DNA of 64,000 nucleotides from Chloroflexota bacterium (GTDB taxonomy: Bacteria; Chloroflexota; Anaerolineae; CG2-30-64-16): contig JAPLHB010000102.1 in the NCBI GenBank assembly GCA_026389845.1, forward strand, positions 1-64,000, read 5' to 3'. Below, one piece after another: positions 33,955 to 42,385 of this stretch; the first letter of the stretch is position 1, and every line of letters begins with the position of its first letter. The position numbers and the translations under genes are program-made. The notes below the pieces were generated by a model. That model was not told the DNA's origin. It worked only from the letters and a program-made list of their open reading frames with translations, and searched no databases.

Positions 33955-34761
33955 ATGCCGTCATCTCAACCGGATTTCACAGAGTCGCACGAGAAGCTGC
34001 CCGTCCTCTTTGTCGGGCACGGCAGCCCCATGAACGCGATCGAGGACAACACGTTCAGCCGGGCGTGGGCGGAAGTGGGCAAAGCGCTGCCGCGGCCGCA
34101 AGCCATCCTGTGCGTGTCGGCCCACTGGGAGACCGTGGGCACGCAGGTCACAGCCATGGCGCAGCCCCGGACCATCCACGATTTCGGCGGCTTTCCGCCG
34201 GAGCTTTACGCACAGCAATATCCCGCTCCAGGTTCCCCGGAGCTTGCGCGGCTGGTGCAGGAAACAGTCGGGCCGATCCCGGTGGGTCTCGATGCAAGCT
34301 GGGGGCTGGATCACGGCGCCTGGTCGGTCTTGCTCCGCATGTTTCCGCGGGCCGATATCCCCGTGGTGCAGTTGAGCCTGGATCGCACCCAGCCGCCAGC
34401 CTATCACTACGCGCTCGGCCAGGCGCTCGCGCCGCTCCGGCAGCGCGGGGTCTTGATCGTGGGCAGCGGAAACATGGTCCACAACCTGCGGGCGGTCTGC
34501 TTCGAGGATGAAGACGGCGCGTATGACTGGGCGACGGAGTTCGACGAGACAATGCACCGGCTGATCGTGGCCGGCGACCACGCGGCGATCGTCAACTACG
34601 ATCGCCTGGGCAAGAGCGCCAGCCTCTCCATCCCTACCAACGAGCACTTCCTGCCCTTGCTCTACGTGCTCGGCGCGCTGGAAGAAGGTGAGACGATGCG
34701 CTTTTTCAACGACAAAATCACGTATTGCTCGCTGTCAATGCGGTCGGTTTGGGTTGGGTGA
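33955..34761 (+). CDS. ygiD: Extradiol ring-cleavage dioxygenase, 4,5-DOPA dioxygenase type (YgiD)
   Basis: A LigB-family class III extradiol dioxygenase of 268 residues: LFVGHGSPMNAIEDN near residue 18, AILCVSAHWET with a metal-ligand His, HDFGGFPPELY, GLDHGAWSVLLRMFP and IVGSGNMVHNLR. This is the YgiD/plant DODA pattern; zinc or iron is held by the conserved histidines. It cleaves catechols such as DOPA in vitro; the physiological substrate is unknown. GGAGGAGCCGT precedes the ATG. It follows the SWIM gene by 36 bases and precedes the DUF3841 gene by 6. Confidence 0.92.
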   Translation: MPSSQPDFTESHEKLPVLFVGHGSPMNAIEDNTFSRAWAEVGKALPRPQAILCVSAHWETVGTQVTAMAQPRTIHDFGGFPPELYAQQYPAPGSPELARLVQETVGPIPVGLDASWGLDHGAWSVLLRMFPRADIPVVQLSLDRTQPPAYHYALGQALAPLRQRGVLIVGSGNMVHNLRAVCFEDEDGAYDWATEFDETMHRLIVAGDHAAIVNYDRLGKSASLSIPTNEHFLPLLYVLGALEEGETMRFFNDKITYCSLSMRSVWVG

Positions 34762-34767
34762 GAGCAG

Positions 34768-35334
34768 ATGCGTATTTGGACGATCCAGCCGGTCGAAGTG
34801 CTGGCCCGCCTCGAAGCAGAGCAGGTGTTGTACGCCGACCCTGCACACATCTGGCCGGAGTTTCGCGGTGCCTACGACTGGCTGGCCGGCCAGATGCAGC
34901 GCCGCATCCCCGGCTACGGCGGCGGCTATCCCTGGTGGGGCTGGTACAATCCCAAGCCCGACCTGCGTGGGTCGGGCCATTTGCCGCGCGGGACTCGTGG
35001 TGTGCGGCTGGAACTCGAACTTGATCCAGCCCAATTGTTGCTCTCCGACTTCGACGCGTGGCATATCGTCCTGAACCAGGGCTACCTGGCGCTCACCGAG
35101 GCCGAGGATGAGGCGTGGGATGCTCGATTCCGCGCGGCCGTTCCAGATTCCCGCGCCTGGCCCCCATCGGAGCCGTGGCACTCGGAGATTCTCGCCAGTT
35201 GGGAGCGCATCTTCGACCTGGAGGCGCTGGCGGCCTCGGAGTATTGGGGCGCTGGAGCGCGTTACGTTCAGACGACGTTCGAGACATTGCGACTGGCCGA
35301 CGTGCGAGAGCGGATTTTCTTTGTGGCGCGATAG
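34768..35334 (+). CDS. DUF3841 domain protein
   Basis: The 188-residue protein opens MRIWTIQPVEVLARLEAEQVLYADP and contains YDWLAGQMQRRIPGYGGGYPWWGWY and LLLSDFDAWHIVLNQGYLAL, the pattern of DUF3841, a family of unknown function. No signal peptide or membrane segment. Six bases after the ygiD stop, so cotranscribed. It converges on the methyltransferase remnant. Confidence 0.85.
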   Translation: MRIWTIQPVEVLARLEAEQVLYADPAHIWPEFRGAYDWLAGQMQRRIPGYGGGYPWWGWYNPKPDLRGSGHLPRGTRGVRLELELDPAQLLLSDFDAWHIVLNQGYLALTEAEDEAWDARFRAAVPDSRAWPPSEPWHSEILASWERIFDLEALAASEYWGAGARYVQTTFETLRLADVRERIFFVAR

Positions 35335-35340
35335 ATTCGG

Positions 35341-35592
35341 GGTCTGTCTGTCTGTCTGGATGAAGATCGGCGCCGCGGGCGCGGCCAAGTCGGCTCGATC
35401 CTGCTCGTCTTTGCCCCGCCACACGAGCCGCGGGTCGAGGGACGGGGCGCGCGGGTAGAGAACGGTGCGCGGCGTGCGTTCGTCGTCGGCCACGAAGTCG
35501 CGCAGTTCCTCGGTAAGGATGTTGGCGCGTTTGTCCGCGTGTTTGAGGGATTCGATGGAGATGACTGGCTTGCTCGCGTTCTTTCCGGCCAT
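35341..35592 (-). pseudogene. Remnant of an adenine-specific DNA methyltransferase (N-terminal fragment)
   Basis: The first 83 or so codons read MAGKNASKPVISIESLKHAD, then EELRDFVADDE, VLYPRAPSLDP, LVWRGKDEQD and PIFIQT. This is the conserved N-terminus of a group of type III-like site-specific DNA methyltransferases of 500 or more residues that act with a helicase subunit. Homology stops after PIFIQT, next to the DUF3841 stop, and the frame then reads antisense through DUF3841. All catalytic motifs are absent. The stretch between DUF3841 and DUF262 is thus a decayed restriction-modification gene. I recognised the family from memory of its N-terminus. Confidence 0.7.
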
Positions 35593-35615
35593 GGGCTATC
35601 CTCCGGTTGCCCCAA

Positions 35616-37256
35616 CTATGGAAGGTTCGGCTCCAAGCGTTCTTTGAGTTCTGCGAGCACTCCTTGTCCCCGCATCTCAATAAACCTGGGATAGTCATCC
35701 GTCCAGACGCCGAATTCATCCAGATCATCAATCAGATGTGTTCGCATGGTCTGAGCCAGCTTGTGATTGCTCGCATGGAACTCTCGCATGTAAACGCTTG
35801 GCGCCCTGGCACCGATCTTCCGCTTGTTCAAGTAGTCATCCACGAGCGTAATGTTCAACACCGAGTTCGCCTGCCAGTCAGGAAATCCGAGCTTGGTCGT
35901 CAGATAGCTCTTGGGAAAGAAGTGGTGGTAGTTCTTGCTGTTCGCAACCTTCAACCAGGAATTGTCTATCTTCAACACACTGTTCGACTTGAACGACTTT
36001 GGCTCATGGAAAGCGTACAGACATAGGATTGCTTTGCAGAATGCGTCACCTGTGCTGAACCATCGCCAGCGCAGATCATCCATGGTCAACCTAACTTCCT
36101 CGCCCTGATAGCTGGGGGGCTTGCCAGCAAGTATGGCGTCCATCCGCGAGATATCCTGTGCAAGTTTACTTTCCACTGCCGAACTGAAGCGACTCGACAG
36201 TGATGCCCACCAGAAGTACTGAACGAGGAGCTTGTCTTGAATATCTGAGGGTTGGTCTCCGCCGGTCTTGATGAAGAAGTACGTAAACGGAACCAAGAGG
36301 GCGTGGTAGGGAAGCAGCAGCGATACTGGGATGCGCAAGTGCGTACGAAGATAGTCTGCTGCGGCGAAAATGCCATCCTTGACGACCGGCCACGCCGCAA
36401 TGAAGCTTGACTTTTTGAGCTTCAGGATGTCTTTGGCGCGCACCTGCCCACAAAGATAGGCCGCGACACACTGAAGCACTGTTGAAGCGGGCACAGTGTC
36501 GTAGCCTGCGTCCTCCAGATCTTTGCCATTGCCGTTGTTATTGATGAGATACTCGTATTCATGGGCCAGATCAAAACGATCCAATTCGTAGGTTTTCGCT
36601 ACCATGATCTCAAAGAGCGTCAACTCTGTGCCCCCGGTGTTGATACGCGTGAAGACCTCGCAAGCAACATCAATTGGGTAGTCTTCGATCACGATAGTGG
36701 AGAAATCGTAGCCGGTAAGTCTCTGCCTATACAGATCAATAGTTTCCAGATACGTCCCATAGTCTTTGGCAAGTCCGGCCAATGATCCGTTGAGTAGCTC
36801 ATAGACCGAAATGTACGGCGTTTTTTCGGGAGGCTCTGGCATAACGACGTTTTCATCCGAGTTGGGGTCAAGGGAGAGGTTGATGGAAACCCTCCGGTAA
36901 TCTATCTGCTGGCCGTCCTTCTCCGATATAGCCCCCTTGCGAACGGCATAAAGTGACGTGATTCTTTGCTGCCCGTCCAAAACATAGAGCGCTGCGTCAC
37001 CGGACGGGATGTCTGGCAGAGCAACGTTGCCAATGTTTCGCACGTGGCGCAGTTCCTCGCGGGTCTTCCAGAAGATGAATGTGCCGATGGGGAAGCCCTT
37101 GATGATGCTGTCAATCAACTTCGCGGTCTGTGCCGTCGTCCAGACGAAGTCTCGCTGAAAAACGGGGATCTTCATCTGGCCGCTATCAATGTTGGTGAAG
37201 AGGTGCTCGTATTTCTTGGACTGGTTCTGAGGTTGCGATGCTTTGGTCTCAGCCAT
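35616..37256 (-). CDS. DUF262 / HNH-type (DUF1524-like) protein, possible nucleic-acid defence factor
   Basis: The 546-residue protein has an N-terminal DUF262 ParB-like domain: IPVFQRDFVWTTAQTAKLID (about 31-50), FPIGTFIFWK and VLDGQQRITSLYA with the DGQQR nucleotide motif. The C-terminus has YHHFFPKSYLTTKLGF and NSVLNITLVDDYLNKRKIG, resembling the HNH-like motif of DUF1524. The same two-domain plan occurs in GmrSD-type modification-dependent restriction enzymes and in several defence islands. GGAGG precedes the ATG. It lies next to a methyltransferase remnant and a toxin-antitoxin pair. GC content is visibly lower than in the flanks, which suggests acquisition. Confidence 0.82.
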   Translation of the reverse strand: MAETKASQPQNQSKKYEHLFTNIDSGQMKIPVFQRDFVWTTAQTAKLIDSIIKGFPIGTFIFWKTREELRHVRNIGNVALPDIPSGDAALYVLDGQQRITSLYAVRKGAISEKDGQQIDYRRVSINLSLDPNSDENVVMPEPPEKTPYISVYELLNGSLAGLAKDYGTYLETIDLYRQRLTGYDFSTIVIEDYPIDVACEVFTRINTGGTELTLFEIMVAKTYELDRFDLAHEYEYLINNNGNGKDLEDAGYDTVPASTVLQCVAAYLCGQVRAKDILKLKKSSFIAAWPVVKDGIFAAADYLRTHLRIPVSLLLPYHALLVPFTYFFIKTGGDQPSDIQDKLLVQYFWWASLSSRFSSAVESKLAQDISRMDAILAGKPPSYQGEEVRLTMDDLRWRWFSTGDAFCKAILCLYAFHEPKSFKSNSVLKIDNSWLKVANSKNYHHFFPKSYLTTKLGFPDWQANSVLNITLVDDYLNKRKIGARAPSVYMREFHASNHKLAQTMRTHLIDDLDEFGVWTDDYPRFIEMRGQGVLAELKERLEPNLP

Positions 37257-37415
37257 GGTGTCCTCCGTGAATTGGATTTTCTAGGTTACCTCGCGATTGG
37301 CTAACGGAACAACGGCCGCACACCGTTCACCTACTTTTCACGCAGGTTTGCCCGGGTCCCGCCTTTGTAAATGAGCGAAACTACCGTCTGATCGAAGCAA
37401 ATGGCTGGATTCCGG

Positions 37416-37816
37416 TCACAGAAGATTGAGGAACCCAGCCTGCTCGAAATCCCTATCTGTAGTTAACACCTGCGTCAGACGCGCTCCTGCATCACGACGA
37501 AGGAAATGCAATCGGTCAGACCCCATTCCTTGTCGAGGCGCGCACCGTAGAGCGCCACAGCGCGGTCAAACAGAGCCGCATCTACCGGCACAACCTCGAT
37601 GTTGGGATCGGCGCACAAGTCCTGGATTGTCGCATGGCCCAGGGCGCGCCAGCGAACGCGGCTCAACCCATTGCCGATCTCGGTCAAGACAGCTTCGGTG
37701 GTCAAGAAGGGGGGCTGCACCGATCGCGAAACCGCGGCTGCGCGATTGTGGTGCTCGTCAGCCATGTTGACCAGCGCCAGAATGTAGCCGGTGTCAATAA
37801 AAACGGGTGGCTTCAT
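37416..37816 (-). pseudogene. PIN-domain toxin (VapC-like), frameshifted near the C-terminus
   Basis: The frame from 37816 encodes a PIN protein: FIDTGYILALVNMADEHH (first Asp), TTEAVLTEIGN, and TDCISFVVMQERV, then stops at 37475. In another frame the sequence continues LTQVLTTDRDFEQAGFLNLL and stops at 37416-37418. That is exactly the usual PIN C-terminus (LTTDRDF with the last acidic residue), so one base appears lost after MQERV. The toxin would lack its final acidic site unless the shift is an assembly error. It overlaps the antitoxin gene by 4 bases. Confidence 0.75.
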
Positions 37817-38064
37817 TGCTTCTCGACGCCGTACAGGTAGTGATCGTGTTGCTCTGCCAAATCGCTCACGCCCAGATCGGTCGCACGGTCCAGAATCCGC
37901 TGGAAGGCCAGCGTGGATGGCTTGGATCGGGGGCGCGGTTCTGCAGCCGAGGTAGCCAGGCGGCTCAGGAGATCAATGAGGTCCGTGCGTTCCTCCTTCG
38001 CCAGGGTTTCCAGCCGGACGTAAAGTGGCCTAGGTAGTTCAATCGTCACAGTATTCACAGTCAT
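37813..38064 (-). CDS. Antitoxin of the PIN-domain toxin
   Basis: The 83-residue protein begins VNTVTIELPRPLYVRLETLAKEE, a ribbon-helix-helix-like DNA-binding start, followed by a flexible toxin-binding tail. It overlaps the toxin by 4 bases (ATGA), the standard arrangement in which the antitoxin comes first and represses the operon. GAGGAG precedes the ATG. Keeping an antitoxin beside a broken toxin suggests a decaying module. Confidence 0.7.
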   Translation of the reverse strand: MTVNTVTIELPRPLYVRLETLAKEERTDLIDLLSRLATSAAEPRPRSKPSTLAFQRILDRATDLGVSDLAEQHDHYLYGVEKQ

Positions 38065-38096
38065 CGGCCTGTCTCCTCTTGTTTGTCGGTAGCGCC

Positions 38097-38102
38097 ATTA
38101 TA
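38097..38102 (-). promoter_or_regulatory. Predicted -10 element of the antitoxin-toxin operon
   Basis: A perfect TATAAT on the minus strand, 32 bases before the antitoxin ATG; the -35 is weak (CTGACG with an 18-base spacer), as expected for a repressed autoregulated promoter. Confidence 0.45.
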
Positions 38103-38122
38103 GAACGAAATTGACGAATCCG

Positions 38123-39565
38123 TCAGGACTTGGTTTTCACCCACCGCAAGCTCACCGTGCTCAGCACGAACAACACCCCATAGCACGCGAAGATCGCGGC
38201 GTACCCCAACCCCGGCGTCACGCGATTGAGCGTATCGGCCAGCGGCCCGCCGATGCCGGAGCCGATCATGCCCGCACCCGCGCCGGCCAGGTTGGAGATG
38301 CCCAGGTAGCGCCCCGCTTCCGCGCTCGGCACGAGCCGTGTGCCCAGCGCCCAGTTGGTGGTCATAAAAAGGCCGGTCGCCAGCCCCAACGTGATGCCCG
38401 CGACGTAGATCAGTGAGAGATTCGGAACCCAGATAGCGCCGAGCAGCAGGAACGCGGCCACGGCCGCCACCAGTCCGCTGATTCCCACCAGTCGCTTGTG
38501 ACCCATGCGATCCGCCAGCCAGCCGCCGGGCAGCGCGGTCAGCAGGGTGCAGACGCCCACGACCATCATCAGGCTGCCGGTCAGGTCGGCCGCAGCCTCG
38601 CGGGTCATCTTGAAGGCGTACATCAGAAAATAGGGCGCGAAGCCCTGGATGGAGGTGGCTGCGGCCAGGAAAAGCAGCCGGTTGACCACCCACCAGGTGA
38701 ACGGCGCGTGTTCCCTGGCGTCCTGGCGGCCGAGGGTGCCGATCGCGCCCGCCCACACGCCGACCACGACCGCGACCACCATCGCGATCAGCCCGCCCAC
38801 GCCCAGGCCGATTGCGCGCGCCGTGACCGCGCCGGCCGCAGGCCAGGCGATCAGCCCCGCCAGTCCGCCGATCACGCCGCCGCCGAGCAATCCGGCCGCG
38901 GCGCCCACACCGATCCCCGCCAGGACGCCCAGGACGCGCAGCATAGGCGGTCCCAGCGGCGTGTTGGGCTTCTCCCGCAGCGGCTCCTCCTTCACCAGGA
39001 GCATCGTCAGCAGCATGGTGACGAGCAGCCCCGCGCCGGTGGCGAAGATGGCCCAGCCGACCTGTTTGGCCGCGACCAGCTTGGCGACGGTGAACGCGAC
39101 CAGGATCAGCGGGAGCAGCTCGAAAATCGCCTTGACGCCCGACGACCGGCCGCGCTGGTCCTCGGGCACTAGGTCGGGGATCAGCCCCTGCAGCGGGCCG
39201 TGCGAGACGTTGGCGGAGAACTGTTGCAGCAGGATCGCAATCAGCAGCGCCCAGTAGCCACCCGCCAGACCGATGGCGGCCAGGAAGAGCAAATCAAAAA
39301 GCGTGCCGGCGAAGATAAACGGTCGCCGCCGGCCGAAGCGGGACATGCTCCGGTCACTGAGCAGCCCCATTGCGGGCTGCACCAGCATGGCGATGACCAG
39401 CCCGGCGGTGCGCATCGCGCCCAGGGCGGTGTTCATCACGTCCCCACTCACGAACCCTGCCACCAGGTAAGGCATGAAGATCGAGCCGATGGCCGTGTTG
39501 CGGATGTTCAACCCGAGCCAGAAGAGGTTGATAGAGAGGTGGTCATACCAACGGAGAGGTTTCAT
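38123..39565 (-). CDS. MFS transporter, sugar-cation symporter/SLC45-like
   Basis: About 480 residues with twelve or more hydrophobic segments. The loop MGLLSDRSMSRFGRRRPFIFAG (about residue 65) and SNLAGAGAGMIGSGIGG resemble the GPH/SLC45-like sugar transporters. A glycine- and alanine-rich stretch in the middle (about 220-275) looks like an extra pair of glycine-zipper helices between the two six-helix halves, which is unusual. I start at the second ATG (39565), which has GGGAG at a better distance. The substrate is unknown. Confidence 0.8.
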   Translation of the reverse strand: MKPLRWYDHLSINLFWLGLNIRNTAIGSIFMPYLVAGFVSGDVMNTALGAMRTAGLVIAMLVQPAMGLLSDRSMSRFGRRRPFIFAGTLFDLLFLAAIGLAGGYWALLIAILLQQFSANVSHGPLQGLIPDLVPEDQRGRSSGVKAIFELLPLILVAFTVAKLVAAKQVGWAIFATGAGLLVTMLLTMLLVKEEPLREKPNTPLGPPMLRVLGVLAGIGVGAAAGLLGGGVIGGLAGLIAWPAAGAVTARAIGLGVGGLIAMVVAVVVGVWAGAIGTLGRQDAREHAPFTWWVVNRLLFLAAATSIQGFAPYFLMYAFKMTREAAADLTGSLMMVVGVCTLLTALPGGWLADRMGHKRLVGISGLVAAVAAFLLLGAIWVPNLSLIYVAGITLGLATGLFMTTNWALGTRLVPSAEAGRYLGISNLAGAGAGMIGSGIGGPLADTLNRVTPGLGYAAIFACYGVLFVLSTVSLRWVKTKS

Positions 39566-39709
39566 GGGCATGCTCCCGAAAGCAGAATGTCGAGATCATC
39601 TGAGGGCACAGTATACCACGGCTTGGGTTTTTTCAGACAGCGAGTTCCGATGAAACTCAGATATCCGCGCGTTCTTGCGTCTCCGCGGGCTTGCTGGTAA
39701 ACTTGCCCC

Positions 39710-40654
39710 GTGTACATCATCAATACATTGGTTCCGCTGCTGGCGCTGATGTTGCTGGGCGCCGCGCTGCGCCGCACCGCCTTTGTCCCGCCTGGCTTCT
39801 TTCAAGAGACCAACCGGCTGCTCTATTGGATCGCGCTGCCGTGCCTGCTGTTCTATCAGACCGCGGAGGCCACGATCGAGGGCGACGCGGCGCTGCGGGT
39901 CTTCCTGGTGCTGCTGGCGGGCATGATCTTTGGCCTCGTCCTGGGCTACATCGTGGCCTGGGCCTTGCGCGTCCCGGCCGCCGCGTTGGGCGCATTCGTC
40001 CAAGGGACTTTTCGGGGCAACCTGGCCTTCGTCGGCCTGCCCGTCGTGCTCTTCGCCCTGGCCGCGCCGGACGGGAAGACCGCACCCGGCCTGACAGCGC
40101 TGGCTGTGCTGGCGATCGCGTTTCTCGTCCCGATCTACAACGCGACCGCCGTAGCTGTGCTGCTGGGGGCGCAACGCAGCCAACCACATCTCACGCGGCG
40201 GCGGATACGCGAGTTGATTGTCGGCATCGCCTCCAACCCGCTGGTGTTGTCATCCCTGGCCGGGCTGGTTTTCGCTGTGACCGCCTGGAAATTACCCCCC
40301 GTGCTGCGCCAGACCTGCGCCACCCTCGGCCAGATGACCACGCCCCTGGCGCTGCTGGGGATCGGCGCAGCCTTGACGCCGCGGTCGGTGCGCACCGGGC
40401 TGAAATACAGCGGCGCGGCCGCGTTGATCAAGGTCGCGGCCGCGCCGTTAGCCGGTTGGCTGCTGGCCCCTCACCTGGGCCTGGCGCCGGCGGAGTTGCG
40501 GATAGCGATGCTCTACCTGTGCTGCCCTACGGCTGTGGCCTCTTACGTCATGGCCCGGCAACTCGGCTCCGACGATGAACTGGCGGGCAACATCATCGTG
40601 GTGTCCACGCTCCTCTCGATACCGGCACTGGCGGTCGCGCTGTTGATTACGTGA
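39710..40654 (+). CDS. AEC family transporter (auxin efflux carrier-like)
   Basis: A 314-residue membrane protein with about ten hydrophobic segments in two five-helix halves: MYIINTLVPLLALMLLGAAL at the N-terminus and LALLGIGAALTPRSVR and CCPTAVASYVMARQLGSD in the second half, the pattern of AEC/malonate transporters. Some AEC proteins carry malonate or malate; others are uncharacterised. The start is GTG with no visible ribosome-binding site, so the mRNA may be leaderless. The 138 bases upstream contain TATACT on the minus strand, a likely -10 for the divergent MFS gene. Confidence 0.85.
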   Translation: MYIINTLVPLLALMLLGAALRRTAFVPPGFFQETNRLLYWIALPCLLFYQTAEATIEGDAALRVFLVLLAGMIFGLVLGYIVAWALRVPAAALGAFVQGTFRGNLAFVGLPVVLFALAAPDGKTAPGLTALAVLAIAFLVPIYNATAVAVLLGAQRSQPHLTRRRIRELIVGIASNPLVLSSLAGLVFAVTAWKLPPVLRQTCATLGQMTTPLALLGIGAALTPRSVRTGLKYSGAAALIKVAAAPLAGWLLAPHLGLAPAELRIAMLYLCCPTAVASYVMARQLGSDDELAGNIIVVSTLLSIPALAVALLIT

Positions 40655-40730
40655 TGGAGGAAATGGCCCATCTTGGGAGCATTGCCTACTGTTTCGCGCG
40701 ACCGAATATAGATAATTAACACATAGTAAT

Positions 40731-40759
40731 TTGACTAAATTCCCATTGCGTGATACCAT
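40731..40759 (+). promoter_or_regulatory. Promoter of the suf operon
   Basis: -35 TTGACT (40731-40736), 17-base spacer, -10 TACCAT (40754-40759) preceded by TGA. The local sequence is much more AT-rich than the surroundings. SufR probably binds here; no clear palindrome could be assigned as operator. Confidence 0.6.
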
Positions 40760-40798
40760 ATTGCCGTTCAGAGCGTTGTATCGTTCGAGGTGAGTTCC

Positions 40799-41440
40799 AT
40801 GATCCCGTCCCAATTGACCGACAGCCCCGCCGATGCGGTGTTGAGCATCTTGCAGCGCCAGGGCGAGGCCACGATCAAAGACCTGGAGACCGGCCTGGGC
40901 GTCACGGCCACGGCTGTCCGCCAGCAGATCGCCGGCCTGCTCGCCGATGGCTACATCACGCAAGAGCTTGAACGCGCCGGACGCGGCCGGCCCAAGCACG
41001 TCTACTCGCTGACGCCGAAGGGCCGGGCGCGCTTCCCCCACCACTACGATGAGTTCACCAACTCGCTGTTGCGCGAAATCCTGGTCAGTGAAGGCCCGCA
41101 GAAGGTGACGGAGCTATTGGGGCGGATGAGCCACCGGCTGGCCGAGCAGTACGAGCGCCAGCTTGCCGGCCTCCCGTCGGCCGAGCGCGCGGCCAAGCTG
41201 ACCGAGCTGCTCAACGCCAAAGGCATCCTGACCGAAGTGACCTTTGCGCCAGACGGGATCGTCTTTCACGAATACACCTGCCCCTACTACGAATTGGCGA
41301 GAGAAAATCGCGCCATCTGCGATATGGAAGAAGGTATGATCGCCCACGCCGTCCAACAGCCGGTCGAGTTGGTGTCGTGCACGTTGGATGGGCATCACGG
41401 GTGTCAGTTTCGCATCGAGAGTCAGATCGTAACAGGGTAA
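40799..41440 (+). CDS. sufR: SufR-like iron-sulfur-sensing transcriptional repressor
   Basis: The N-terminal winged helix ([36 protein letters not shown], about 15-60) and the [20 protein letters not shown] wing match the SufR/ArsR-DeoR-like group. The C-terminal half carries Cys in [32 protein letters not shown], the spacing that binds an Fe-S cluster in SufR. It should repress the suf operon when cluster supply is adequate. I start at the ATG at 40799 (GAGG 8 bases upstream); a GTG at 40790 is an alternative. sufC follows after 31 bases. Confidence 0.88.
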   Translation: MIPSQLTDSPADAVLSILQRQGEATIKDLETGLGVTATAVRQQIAGLLADGYITQELERAGRGRPKHVYSLTPKGRARFPHHYDEFTNSLLREILVSEGPQKVTELLGRMSHRLAEQYERQLAGLPSAERAAKLTELLNAKGILTEVTFAPDGIVFHEYTCPYYELARENRAICDMEEGMIAHAVQQPVELVSCTLDGHHGCQFRIESQIVTG

Positions 41441-41471
41441 GACGAAAAACGCATCCAAGGAGATAAGTTTC

Positions 41472-42290
41472 ATGCTCGCCGAATTAGTCATCAAAGACCT
41501 TTATGCCTCCGTGGACAACAAACCGATCCTGCAGGGCGTCAACCTGACGATCCGCCAGGGCGAAGTACATGCGCTGATGGGGCCGAACGGCTCCGGCAAG
41601 AGCACGCTGGCCTACACCATCGCCGGTCACCCGCACTACCAGGTGACGGGCGGCGATATCCTGCTGAACGGGCAGAGCATCCTTGGGCTGGCGCCGGACC
41701 AGCGCGCCAAAGCCGGCCTTTTCCTGGCTTTTCAGTATCCGACGGCAATCCCCGGCGTCAGCATGGCGAATTTCCTGCGCCAGGCGGTCAGCGCAGTGCG
41801 CGGCTATACCGACCGGGCCAAGCAGGCCGTAACCGAGGGTGGCAACGCCAAGGTGATCGGCTCGGAGCTGATGCCGATGCGTGATTTCCGCAAAGAGCTG
41901 ATACAGAAGATGGACAAGCTGCACATTGACCAGGCGTTCGCCCGGCGCTATCTGAACGATGGCTTCTCCGGCGGCGAAAAAAAGCGCGCCGAGATCCTGC
42001 AAATGGCGATGCTCGAACCCAAGATCGCGGTGCTGGACGAGACCGATTCGGGCCTGGACATTGATGCGCTGCGCGTGGTGGCCGAGGGCGTCAACGGCCT
42101 GATCGGCCCCAACCTGGGCACGCTGCTGATTACGCACTACCAACGGCTGCTGGACTACATCAAGCCCCAATTCGTACACGTCTTCTACAATGGCCGCATT
42201 GTCCTCTCCGGCGGGCCAGAGATGGCGCTGGAGCTTGAGGCGAAGGGGTACGATTGGGTGCGCGAGCAGTTTGGGGAAGCGATCTCGTAG
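41472..42290 (+). CDS. sufC: Fe-S cluster assembly ATPase SufC
   Basis: A 272-residue ABC ATPase: Walker [10 protein letters not shown] (37-45), the SufC-specific [21 protein letters not shown], signature [20 protein letters not shown] and Walker [19 protein letters not shown]. It forms the SufBC2D scaffold complex and drives cluster assembly. AAGGAGATAAG precedes the ATG. It lies between sufR and sufB in the operon. Confidence 0.97.
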   Translation: MLAELVIKDLYASVDNKPILQGVNLTIRQGEVHALMGPNGSGKSTLAYTIAGHPHYQVTGGDILLNGQSILGLAPDQRAKAGLFLAFQYPTAIPGVSMANFLRQAVSAVRGYTDRAKQAVTEGGNAKVIGSELMPMRDFRKELIQKMDKLHIDQAFARRYLNDGFSGGEKKRAEILQMAMLEPKIAVLDETDSGLDIDALRVVAEGVNGLIGPNLGTLLITHYQRLLDYIKPQFVHVFYNGRIVLSGGPEMALELEAKGYDWVREQFGEAIS

Positions 42291-42373
42291 TGCGTGGTGC
42301 ATATTCCGTTTTCGCCAGGACGACTGCTCGCCGCTGAGTGCAACGGAACACGTAACACGTAACACGCAACACT
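42290..42373. repeat. Heptamer-type array between sufC and sufB
   Basis: The array starts at the sufC TAG with GTGCGTGGTGCATA and ends with ACACGTAACACGTAACACGC (7-base units AACACGT) 12 bases before the sufB ATG. The middle (CTGCTCGCCGCTGAGTG) resembles the leader of the SHMT-GcvT gene at 51405. Confidence 0.75.
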
Positions 42374-42385
42374 CGGAGCACACTT

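Noticed and set aside
34735-35340. Extension of the methyltransferase frame through DUF3841
   Set aside because: After PIFIQT the frame has no similarity to methyltransferases and is simply antisense to the DUF3841 gene.
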